A stretch of 5,680 nucleotides of DNA from Pseudomonadota bacterium (GTDB lineage Bacteria; Pseudomonadota; Alphaproteobacteria; Rhizobiales; Rhizobiaceae): the NCBI GenBank assembly GCA_023433855.1, contig JAEYTV010000292.1, positions 1 to 5,680 on the forward strand, given 5' to 3'. The position numbers and the translations under genes are program-made. This document shows, one piece after another, positions 1 to 5,680 of the stretch (the first letter of the stretch is position 1; each line of letters starts with the position of its first letter). The notes below the pieces were generated by a model that was given only the letters and a program-made list of their open reading frames with translations, ran no database searches and was not told the DNA's origin.

Positions 1-888
1 AGTGCGGTCAAACCAACCCTCCTCCTGGCCGAAGGCAAAGTCATCGATCACGGAAGGCGCACGATCGGCAAACAGCAAGACGCCGCCGCTCGCGGCCGAC
101 TTGCGTACGGCAGCGCGGATGTCTTCCTGCGCCGACAAAAGCTTCTGGCTTTGCGTGCCCGCCGCAACCACCAGGTCCGCTGCAGGCTGCCCCCCCAGTT
201 TCGCAGGCTCTGTCACGACGACGTGGACGTCCTGCTCGAACGCGATTTCAAGCGTGCGGCGCATGCTCTCGCGAGGTTCCACGATGATCAGCCTGGCACC
301 GTTCTCTGTAGCCATGGCTGCGAGGCGCCGGCTCCTCGCTACCGAAGTAACCCCAACCTCGAGTACGGATCGAACCAATTGCCGACGCTGGGCGAAGATT
401 GCCTTGACGCTTTCGGCCAGGGCGTTGAACCTCCGCTCCGCAAGCGGCGAATGGACGAGGACATGGTCAAGCATCGCCTCGCTGTGGATCTCAAGCTTTT
501 CCGTTTCCTCGCGGTCACCCAGCGGAGCCGCGATCGAAAGCCGATCAAGCGCGCTTCGGTAGGCATTGTTGACAAGCACCGCCTCGGCGACGCGGCCGGA
601 ATCCTCGCGGTAGACCTCCTGCAAGATTTCCCCGAGAGGTGGCAGGCTGAACTGCAGGGGGATCTGCCACTCGCCCTCATCTGCCGTGGCGATGCCGGCG
701 TCTTCCAGAATGAAGAGGCAACTCGTCACGAACAGGCGCAAGGACGCGTCGTGCGGAAGACGCCGTGAAGATACCACTCCCTTGCGATCTGCAAGTGAAG
801 TGGCGATTTCGTGACAGGCCCGGTACACGGCGGCTTCCAGAAGCAGGGTCGCGTTGTCGGAATTTCCGGCCTCCGCGGCTCCCAGGAG
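1..888 (-). other. Degenerate C-methyltransferase-like (pseudo-MT) domain of RkpA, cut by window edge
   Basis: From about residue 1200 to the edge. An N-terminal helical part (around Trp1273, with an LPPLGEI segment) resembles the lid of PKS C-methyltransferases. The Rossmann core follows: VLEVG (1374-1378) fits motif I, VLEVGAGTGG, but the next residues are VTSVA, so the later glycines that cradle SAM are gone. DLVVAAG (from Asp1437) fits DLVVASNVLHAT, but the LHAT part has become TQSQ. SGGVLLF and the final FGQEEGWF (1485-1492) match the PGGxLLLLE and FGLxEGWW blocks. The scaffold is therefore retained with cofactor and catalytic motifs lost, as in the pseudo-methyltransferase of animal fatty acid synthase. 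A structural role is inferred. Confidence 0.68.
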
Positions 889-3800
889 CGCGGGAAGATC
901 AAGAACTCCCTCCCCCTTCTCGACCGGAAGGTCGACCGGAAGAGATTCGTAATGGAAGGCGACCGATGCCAGCGTGTGGTGGCGGCGCAGCGATGTCCGG
1001 CGGAAGCGGCAGTCATCAAGCACGGCAATGGATTGTCCGTCCCTATCCAGCATCTGGAAGCGAACTTTGATCGAATGGCCGCTGAACCGTTCTATCTCTA
1101 TCAGGGCCCTGGCAATGGGGACGCCCACCTGGGACACCCGGATCGTGCCGAAGCGCACCGGAATGTAGGGCGCGCCGGCGTCGTTTCCGGAGAGTTCATC
1201 GAACAGCGCGACCAGCCCGTGGAAGGCTGCATCGACGGAAAGGGGATTGAGGTTGTATTCGATGAAAGGATGCCCCGGCAGCGGCGCATCCTTCAACGCC
1301 ACCTCCACGTGGCTGCGGCCATGTACCGTCGCGCTGGAAAGCAACTGGAAGGACGGACCGTATTCGAGGCCGAAACGCTCCGCCGTCTCGTAAGCCTTCT
1401 GCGATTCCACCACGGTCGGATTGGCGTCTGCAGGTATGGCAATCCCCAAAACATGGTCCCCGTCAAGCGGGCGACGGCTGCGGGCCATGGCGTGGAGTGT
1501 CCAGTCATCCTCGCTCAGCCTCTCGCGGGAACGAATCTCGATCTGCCCGGTCTCGGGAGACAGGAGCGTCGATAGCTCCGTCAGCCGGTCATGGCGCAGT
1601 TCAAGCGGCCGGACGATCTCCATGTTGGAGATCTCCACATGAGGCGTGCCGTAGTACTCCCGCGCGGCCGTTACCGCGATCTCGATGAAACCGCTGCCGG
1701 GAAGTATGGCGCGAGAATCCACCACATGTTCTGCGAGGTCAGGGAAAAGCCGCGCATCGACGTGATTCTTCCAATGGGATGCGTTGGGATCGGCACGCCA
1801 GCCAAGCAGCGTATAGGGTTTTTTCCCGTTGCGCCCAAATACATCGATCTCGTCCGTGGTGGAGGGATTTTGCAGCTCGACGGGCTCGAAGGGCAGAGGC
1901 GGCAAGCTGACGGACGCATTGCGCCGGGCACTGTGACGCGACAGCAAGGGCGACGCCCCATGAGCCACGGCACGGGCGAACGACTGTGCAACCGGATCGC
2001 GCCCCGCAACGGCTGGCTCGCGCTGCAAAGTGGAGGTCACGGCGGCCTGAGCGGATTGCTGCTTCGCGATATCAATCACGTAGTTCGACAAGATCGGACG
2101 CGGCGAAATCTCGATGAAAAGATTGCAGCCCATCTCCATGGCAGTCTGTGCGGCAGCGCGGAAGAGCACCGGTTCCCGCACATTCTGCCACCAGTAGCCG
2201 GCGTCTAGCCCCTGCCCATCGTGAAGGTTGCCGGTGACCGTGGAGACGAAGGCGCAAGAGCAAGCTGCCGGTTCGATCTGCGGCAGATCGGCGAGGAACG
2301 CGTCCTTCGCAGCATCGATGATCGGGTGGTGGAAGGGATAGTTGATGTAAAGAACATGCGCGACGATCTGTGACTTGCGGGCCGCGTCGCGAAAGCCATG
2401 GATTTCATCCGACGGTCCAGAGATCGTCACCGAATTGGGAGCATTGATCGCGGCGATGCAGATGTTATCGAACCCGTTCGCCTTGGCGAACGAAAGTGCT
2501 GCCTCTTCGTTGAGGACCACGGCCGCCATCTTGCCTTGGCCGGCGAACAGGTCCTGGTAGCGCGAACGTTTGGCAACAATCGCCACTGCTTCCGCTGCTG
2601 TCAGGGCCTTTGCGGCATAGGCGGCCGCGATCTCGCCCACCGAATGACCGAAAACCACATCAGGCCGGACTCCCAAGGCGACGAGGCAATCGGACAGAGC
2701 GGCCTGAACGGCAAACAACAGCGGCTGGGCGATCTTGGTATCGGCAAGTCTCACAGCCAGATCGGGCGCCGTGAGGATGTCGGTCAGCTTCTCTTCGATG
2801 TGGTATTCAAACAGCGCACTGAATGCCTGGAAGCACTGGCGGAAATGGGCGTTCTCCTGATAAGCGTCGGCACCCATGCCGGCCCATTGCGCACCGTTTC
2901 CGGAGAAAACAAAAGCGATCTTCGCAAGATGGGCGGGAGCCTCCCCGGCCTCTCCTTGCGATGCGTCACCAGCCAAATGACTTTCGATTGCCGCGACAAC
3001 GGTCTCACCGTCCTTCGCTTCAACAGCAAACCGATTGCGCAGCAATTCCCGGTTGACGGCACTGGCGCTGATCAGGTTTCGCGCTTTCAGCGGGTCGGCA
3101 TGAGCAAAACAGCGCTTGTAGTCTTCAAGGAGCCGCGCGAGTGCCGAGGCTGTGTGGGCACTTGCAACAAACAGGGAACCTTCTGCCATGGGTGGATCGG
3201 CGGGCGCCTGACGTTCGGGATCGCTGATGACCACGTGAGCGTTCGTTCCTCCGAACCCGAAGGAGTTGACACCTGCATAACGGGGTTCCTTGGCCGGCAG
3301 TAGCTTGATCGCGCCGGTGTTGACCCTCACGTTCAACTGCTCGAAATCGATGTCGTCGTTGACCTTCTCTACGTGCAACGACGCCGGCAGGAAATTCTCC
3401 TCCAGGGCGATCATCGCCTTGAACAGACCGAACAGTCCCGACGCGGGCTCCGTGTGGCCGATATTGGTCTTGATCGACCCAATGGGGATCGGCGCCCGTC
3501 TATTCTTGCCGATAACCGTACCGATCGCCCAAACTTCTGCCGGGTCGCCAACGCGCGTTCCCGTCCCATGGCCTTCAATGAACGCCACCCGGTTAACGTC
3601 GATGGCATTGTTCCCGTAGATGGACCAGAGCAGGTCTGCCTGGGCTTCCCGAGAGGGCAGACTGATGAAATTCGTGCGGCCTGAGGAATTGACCGAAACC
3701 GCATGTATCCGGGCATGGCTGCGGTCCTTTTCGCGACGCGCCAGGTCCGACCGGCGCAACACGATGGCCGCTCCGCCCTCCGCACGCACATAGCCATGGC

Positions 3801-4485
3801 CATTTACGTCGTAGGCGCGGCACAGACCTTCCGGCGACAGCATGCGGGCCTGGGCAAAGCCGACGAACGACAGCGGATGCATCAACAGGTTGATGCCACC
3901 GACGATGGCCGTGTCAATTTCACCCTTCTCCAGAGCCGCGACCGCCTGATCGAGGGCGACCAGCGAGGAGGAACAGGCTGTGTCTATCGTCATGCTCGGC
4001 CCCTTCAGGCCGAAGACGTGAGAGATGCGGTTGGAGACGATCGACAATGTATTGCCGGTCATGAAATAAGGGCTGCCCGACGCAGGATCCTCAGAGAGCA
4101 GGTTGCCGGCTTCGAGGCTCGAAGCCCCGATATAGACGCCGACCCGGTCCTCCGCGAGCTTGCTTGCCGGCAAGTTCGCATCTTCAAGCGCCTGCCAAAC
4201 CAGATTGAGAAGGATACGCTGCTGCGGGTCCATCTGCAGCGCTTCACGCTGCGACAGACCGAAAACGGCAGGGTCGAACGCGTAGATGTCATCCAGCACG
4301 CCAGCGGCGAAAGTGTAAGTCTTTCCCGCAACGCCCTGCGCGGGATGCCAGAAACGCGCGGAATCCCAACGATCGGTCGGTATGCTGGTAACCGTGCAGC
4401 GCCCTTCGCTTAGAACCTTCTGTAGTTCTTCTACAGACTTGGCGCCCGGGGCAACGCAGGCCCTACCGATGATTTCGATCGTCAT
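1..4485 (-). CDS. rkpA: RkpA-like type I FAS/PKS multidomain synthase (N-terminal 1495 residues, runs off left edge)
   Basis: An uninterrupted frame of 1495 codons starts at ATG 4485-4483 and is still open at base 1. The product would be a cytoplasmic iterative acyl-chain synthase that extends a thioester-bound chain with malonyl units. Visible domains are ketosynthase (about 1-421), acyltransferase (520-830), dehydratase (890-1168) and a degenerate methyltransferase-like domain (from about 1200). The ketosynthase begins at residue 2 (IEIIGRACVAPGA), so there is no loading or docking domain and the start is well placed. An in-frame TGA lies at 4507-4509; a GTG two codons upstream is the only close alternative. 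The ribosome site is weak (GAG five bases before ATG). Rhizobial RkpA is known as a roughly 2500-residue FAS-like protein of the rkp-1 capsule region, so about 40% (probably ER, KR, ACP) should lie downstream. Following an RkpU-like gene supports the name. A generic type I PKS is the alternative. Confidence 0.85.
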   Translation of the reverse strand, partial: MTIEIIGRACVAPGAKSVEELQKVLSEGRCTVTSIPTDRWDSARFWHPAQGVAGKTYTFAAGVLDDIYAFDPAVFGLSQREALQMDPQQRILLNLVWQALEDANLPASKLAEDRVGVYIGASSLEAGNLLSEDPASGSPYFMTGNTLSIVSNRISHVFGLKGPSMTIDTACSSSLVALDQAVAALEKGEIDTAIVGGINLLMHPLSFVGFAQARMLSPEGLCRAYDVNGHGYVRAEGGAAIVLRRSDLARREKDRSHARIHAVSVNSSGRTNFISLPSREAQADLLWSIYGNNAIDVNRVAFIEGHGTGTRVGDPAEVWAIGTVIGKNRRAPIPIGSIKTNIGHTEPASGLFGLFKAMIALEENFLPASLHVEKVNDDIDFEQLNVRVNTGAIKLLPAKEPRYAGVNSFGFGGTNAHVVISDPERQAPADPPMAEGSLFVASAHTASALARLLEDYKRCFAHADPLKARNLISASAVNRELLRNRFAVEAKDGETVVAAIESHLAGDASQGEAGEAPAHLAKIAFVFSGNGAQWAGMGADAYQENAHFRQCFQAFSALFEYHIEEKLTDILTAPDLAVRLADTKIAQPLLFAVQAALSDCLVALGVRPDVVFGHSVGEIAAAYAAKALTAAEAVAIVAKRSRYQDLFAGQGKMAAVVLNEEAALSFAKANGFDNICIAAINAPNSVTISGPSDEIHGFRDAARKSQIVAHVLYINYPFHHPIIDAAKDAFLADLPQIEPAACSCAFVSTVTGNLHDGQGLDAGYWWQNVREPVLFRAAAQTAMEMGCNLFIEISPRPILSNYVIDIAKQQSAQAAVTSTLQREPAVAGRDPVAQSFARAVAHGASPLLSRHSARRNASVSLPPLPFEPVELQNPSTTDEIDVFGRNGKKPYTLLGWRADPNASHWKNHVDARLFPDLAEHVVDSRAILPGSGFIEIAVTAAREYYGTPHVEISNMEIVRPLELRHDRLTELSTLLSPETGQIEIRSRERLSEDDWTLHAMARSRRPLDGDHVLGIAIPADANPTVVESQKAYETAERFGLEYGPSFQLLSSATVHGRSHVEVALKDAPLPGHPFIEYNLNPLSVDAAFHGLVALFDELSGNDAGAPYIPVRFGTIRVSQVGVPIARALIEIERFSGHSIKVRFQMLDRDGQSIAVLDDCRFRRTSLRRHHTLASVAFHYESLPVDLPVEKGEGVLDLPALLGAAEAGNSDNATLLLEAAVYRACHEIATSLADRKGVVSSRRLPHDASLRLFVTSCLFILEDAGIATADEGEWQIPLQFSLPPLGEILQEVYREDSGRVAEAVLVNNAYRSALDRLSIAAPLGDREETEKLEIHSEAMLDHVLVHSPLAERRFNALAESVKAIFAQRRQLVRSVLEVGVTSVARSRRLAAMATENGARLIIVEPRESMRRTLEIAFEQDVHVVVTEPAKLGGQPAADLVVAAGTQSQKLLSAQEDIRAAVRKSAASGGVLLFADRAPSVIDDFAFGQEEGWFDRT
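919..942 (-). repeat. Two tandem 12-base units encoding LPVD-LPVE
   Basis: On the coding strand CTTCCGGTCGAC is followed directly by CTTCCGGTCGAG; the two copies differ only in the last base. They encode residues 1182-1185 (LPVD) and 1186-1189 (LPVE) in the linker between the dehydratase and the methyltransferase-like domain. The repeat keeps frame and looks like a short in-frame duplication in a flexible linker. Confidence 0.85.
982..1818 (-). other. Dehydratase (DH) double-hotdog domain of RkpA
   Basis: Residues about 890-1168. It removes water from the beta-hydroxyacyl intermediate. The start YTLLG (891-895) matches the usual HPLLG. The catalytic motif HxxxGxxxxP appears as His920-VVD-Ser924-RAIL-Pro929, so the conserved Gly is Ser. 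The second half has YGPSFQ (1042-1047) and the catalytic Asp1085 in DAAFH, with His1089 in the usual Gln/His position. IPVRFGTIRV follows the family's LPV block. Both catalytic residues (His920, Asp1085) are present, so activity is likely despite the Gly-to-Ser change. Confidence 0.82.
1996..2928 (-). other. Acyltransferase (AT) domain of RkpA, probably malonyl-specific
   Basis: Residues about 520-830. It loads extender units from CoA onto the carrier protein. The domain opens with FVFSGNGAQWAGMG (Gly529, Gly531, Gln533, Trp534). The nucleophile Ser615 sits in GHSVGE. Arg640 lies 25 residues later, the same spacing as Ser92-Arg117 in E. coli FabD, and should bind the malonyl carboxylate. His719 in YPFH is the catalytic histidine and occupies the place of the HAFH/YASH specificity motif; the Phe favours malonyl over methylmalonyl, but that is inference. 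FIEISPRPIL (Ser794) marks the C-terminal part. The usual oxyanion-loop GQG is GNG here, a variant I associate with related synthases. Confidence 0.88.
3223..4485 (-). other. Ketosynthase (KS) domain of RkpA
   Basis: Residues about 1-421. It catalyses decarboxylative Claisen condensation. The catalytic triad is complete: Cys171 in DTACSSS, His306 in EGHGTGT and His344 in KTNIGHTEPASG. The domain closes with FGFGGTNAHVVI around His417. The GHxEPASG form of the second His motif matches animal fatty acid synthase more than typical modular PKS (GHTQAAAG or GHLEGAAG), which agrees with the FAS-like description of RkpA. All key residues are present, so activity is expected. Confidence 0.93.
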
Positions 4486-4513
4486 GGTCACTCGTAATTC
4501 ATCACATCATTGC

Positions 4514-4537
4514 GGCAAGCAGTCGCACCATCTTGCC
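4514..4537 (-). promoter_or_regulatory. Inverted repeat in the predicted rkpA leader
   Basis: GGCAAG, 12 unrelated bases, then CTTGCC form a perfect six-base inverted repeat that ends 28 bases before the rkpA start codon. It falls just downstream of the candidate promoter, so it could be a repressor operator at the transcript start or a small leader hairpin. The arms are short and chance occurrence is possible. Confidence 0.25.
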
Positions 4538-4545
4538 AGTGGATC

Positions 4546-4574
4546 TTAACATCACAGTTATCCGCGGTTGTCAC
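4546..4574 (-). promoter_or_regulatory. Candidate promoter for rkpA (weak)
   Basis: On the minus strand GTGACA (4574-4569) matches the -35 consensus TTGACA at five of six bases. After a 17-base spacer comes TGTTAA (4551-4546), which matches TATAAT at only three of six. The predicted transcript start would be near 4539, giving a leader of roughly 50 bases before the rkpA ATG. The spacing is ideal and the surroundings are relatively AT-rich, but the -10 is poor; read-through from rkpU is an alternative. Confidence 0.25.
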
Positions 4575-4620
4575 CAAAAACCTGCTTCCCGCAAGCCGTC
4601 TGACCACAGCTCCCCACAGG

Positions 4621-4636
4621 TCGAGTTGCAACTCGA
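4621..4636. promoter_or_regulatory. Perfect 16-base palindrome, possible operator
   Basis: TCGAGTTGCAACTCGA reads the same on both strands, with its centre between 4628 and 4629. It lies between rkpU and rkpA, 46 bases upstream of the promoter-like -35 box, where an activator or repressor dimer could bind. I do not recognise it as the site of a named regulator. Confidence 0.35.
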
Positions 4637-4676
4637 GCGAACGGTCGATCGAACCACCATGAGGAGGAACTTCTGT

Positions 4677-4693
4677 CCCGGCGATATGCCGGG
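4677..4693 (-). terminator. GC-rich hairpin after rkpU, possible weak terminator or attenuator
   Basis: On the transcribed strand CCCGGC, a five-base loop (ATATC) and GCCGGG form a perfect six-pair stem that starts 26 bases after the rkpU stop. No U-run follows (the next bases are ACAGAAG), so it is not a classical intrinsic terminator. An overlapping eight-base palindrome GGGCGCCC (4691-4698) gives a competing fold. It might protect the 3' end of rkpU or modulate read-through into rkpA. Confidence 0.3.
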
Positions 4694-4719
4694 CGCCCAA
4701 ACCTGCCAGAGGAAACGTC

Positions 4720-5680
4720 CTAGTTGCCGAGGCGATCCAGGTTGTAGGCTACCCCTGCTCCCTGCGAGGCAATGCCGAGGGGTGCGCCGATGATGGTCAG
4801 GAACTTGCGAAGGTCCACGGACGTGTGACGGGAGGCATAGATGACGTCCCGGTTCTTGACAGGGAAGGTCTGTCCGACGAGCAGACTGTCGGGACGCGTC
4901 ATGTCGAAACTGTAGACAATCGGATAACGTCCGACGGTATCGGGCTTCATTCCCTTGGCCAGCAACTCGTCGAAACGCTGCTTGCCCAGCAGTCCCAGGA
5001 CGACATCGGGCTCCTCATAGCGGAAGAGGAAATATCCCTTGGCATCCACGGCCGCGTCGTTTCCGCCACCACCCAAAGCCACGGCTTCCAGGAGGTTAAG
5101 GTCACTTGCGCCAAAGTTCACGCGGGCGTTTTGCCTGACCGCTCCAAGCAGGGTGAAGGTTCGGGGATCGCGGGAAACGAAAATCTGGTCGCCGGGCTGG
5201 ACATAGATGTTCTCGCTCGGATTGGCGATCACCGACGACAGAAGCGCAATACCGGTCTTCCTGCCCCGCACGAGGGTGATGTAGGTTTCATAGGGCTGCC
5301 CGGTTGGCCCGCCAGCTTTGGCGATCACGTCGGTGATCTTTTCGCCGACGAGCCCCAGGGGAACCTGAGCCGACTTTCCGACAGCCCCGGAAACGGTCAC
5401 CTTCCGGGATGCAGTGTCGACGCTGGTTACGATGACATCCGGCTCGACAGCCCTGTTCTTCAACGCTGCAAGGATCGCCTGCCGTGCCTCTTCAAGCGTC
5501 CTTCCGGCGAAGCGAACGGAGCCGACATAGGGTATAGCGGCCGTACCATCCTGCTGAATGACGACATCAAGGCTGGTCTGCTTCGAGTCGGTCGTTGAAA
5601 ACAGCCCGTCGGCACCTGCCTCGAATATGCTGATCTTCAACTGGTCGCCGACGCCGATGACCGCGCGACCGGCACCGCCC
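4720..5680 (-). CDS. rkpU: RkpU-like outer-membrane polysaccharide export protein (OPX/Wza family, C-terminal part, runs off right edge)
   Basis: The frame ends at TAG 4722-4720 and is open to the right edge, giving about 319 visible residues. The product should form the outer-membrane channel that exports capsular polysaccharide. The first visible residues, AVIGVGDQLKISIFEAG, match the beginning of the polysaccharide export domain (typically GPGDxLxIxVFE), and DGTAAIPYVGSVRFAGRTLE continues it. The TTG at 5640 is inside this block, so it is not the start; the signal peptide and lipobox should lie beyond the window. Two SLBB-type beta-grasp repeats follow, one from KVTVSGAV (about 5403) and one from FTLLGAVRQNARV (about 5160). 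The end has FPVKNRDVIYASRH and a hydrophobic segment (FLTIIGAPLGIASQGAG) that may be the membrane-spanning helix of Wza-type barrels. It lies 234 bases upstream of rkpA in the same direction, as in rhizobial rkp-1 regions. Confidence 0.83.
   Translation of the reverse strand, partial: GGAGRAVIGVGDQLKISIFEAGADGLFSTTDSKQTSLDVVIQQDGTAAIPYVGSVRFAGRTLEEARQAILAALKNRAVEPDVIVTSVDTASRKVTVSGAVGKSAQVPLGLVGEKITDVIAKAGGPTGQPYETYITLVRGRKTGIALLSSVIANPSENIYVQPGDQIFVSRDPRTFTLLGAVRQNARVNFGASDLNLLEAVALGGGGNDAAVDAKGYFLFRYEEPDVVLGLLGKQRFDELLAKGMKPDTVGRYPIVYSFDMTRPDSLLVGQTFPVKNRDVIYASRHTSVDLRKFLTIIGAPLGIASQGAGVAYNLDRLGN

Noticed and set aside
811..1575. Plus-strand open frame of 254 codons
   Set aside because: It lies antisense to the DH and linker part of rkpA; no domain or ribosome site is recognised.
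1816..1827. GGGAAAAAACCC on the coding strand as a programmed frameshift site
   Set aside because: The A-run is not in the register needed for a -1 slippery heptamer (codons are GGG AAA AAA CCC), and the zero frame stays open with clear DH homology after it.
2398..3303. Plus-strand open frame of 301 codons
   Set aside because: It is antisense to the linker and AT region of rkpA, has no recognisable motif, and is explained by GC-rich codon bias on the other strand.
3703..4413. Plus-strand open frame of 236 codons
   Set aside because: It is antisense to the ketosynthase domain with its complete catalytic triad; a mirror of codon bias.
4677..4693. Hairpin as a strong rho-independent terminator
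   Set aside because: No U-run follows the stem, so it is listed only as a low-confidence hairpin.
4825..5598. Plus-strand open frame of 257 codons
   Set aside because: It is antisense to the export protein, whose domains are clear; the plus-strand product matches nothing I recognise.
5638..5640. TTG at 5640 as the start of the export protein gene
   Set aside because: The frame is open upstream to the window edge and the preceding residues (AVIGVGDQ) are the conserved beginning of the export domain, so the real start is outside the window.

Overview
The window is GC-rich and carries just two genes, both on the minus strand and both cut by a window edge. Their order and content match the start of the rkp-1 capsular polysaccharide (K-antigen) region of rhizobia (Sinorhizobium/Rhizobium/Agrobacterium-type Alphaproteobacteria): rkpU, then rkpA. 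The host assignment rests on this synteny, the protein motifs and the base composition; no database search was possible.

Layout in the direction of transcription (high to low coordinates). From 5680 to 4720 is the C-terminal part of an outer-membrane polysaccharide export protein (OPX/Wza type, RkpU-like). Its true N-terminus lies beyond the right edge: the reading frame stays open to 5680 and the conserved start of the export domain is already under way there. Next is a 234-base intergenic gap (4486-4719). It holds a GC-rich hairpin just after the rkpU stop, a perfect 16-base palindrome, a weak promoter-like pair of boxes and an inverted repeat in the predicted leader of the next gene. From 4485 to the left edge runs one uninterrupted frame of 1495 codons, the first part of a giant multidomain synthase resembling animal fatty acid synthase and type I polyketide synthases (RkpA-like). 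Visible domain order is ketosynthase, acyltransferase, dehydratase, then a methyltransferase-like domain whose SAM-binding motif has decayed. Enoyl reductase, ketoreductase and acyl carrier protein would be expected further downstream, outside the window.

How they fit together: in rhizobia the rkp-1 genes are known to be needed for capsular polysaccharide production. RkpA is thought to build a specialised fatty-acyl chain for a lipid carrier or anchor, and RkpU is thought to form the outer-membrane export channel. The window therefore pairs a lipid-synthesis enzyme with an export component of the same surface-polysaccharide pathway.

I see no mobile element, CRISPR array, tRNA or rRNA. The many open frames on the plus strand are antisense shadows of these two genes. 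The most notable points are the non-catalytic-looking methyltransferase domain, a Gly-to-Ser change in the dehydratase motif, and the structured intergenic region. I do not see evidence for a wholly undescribed system.
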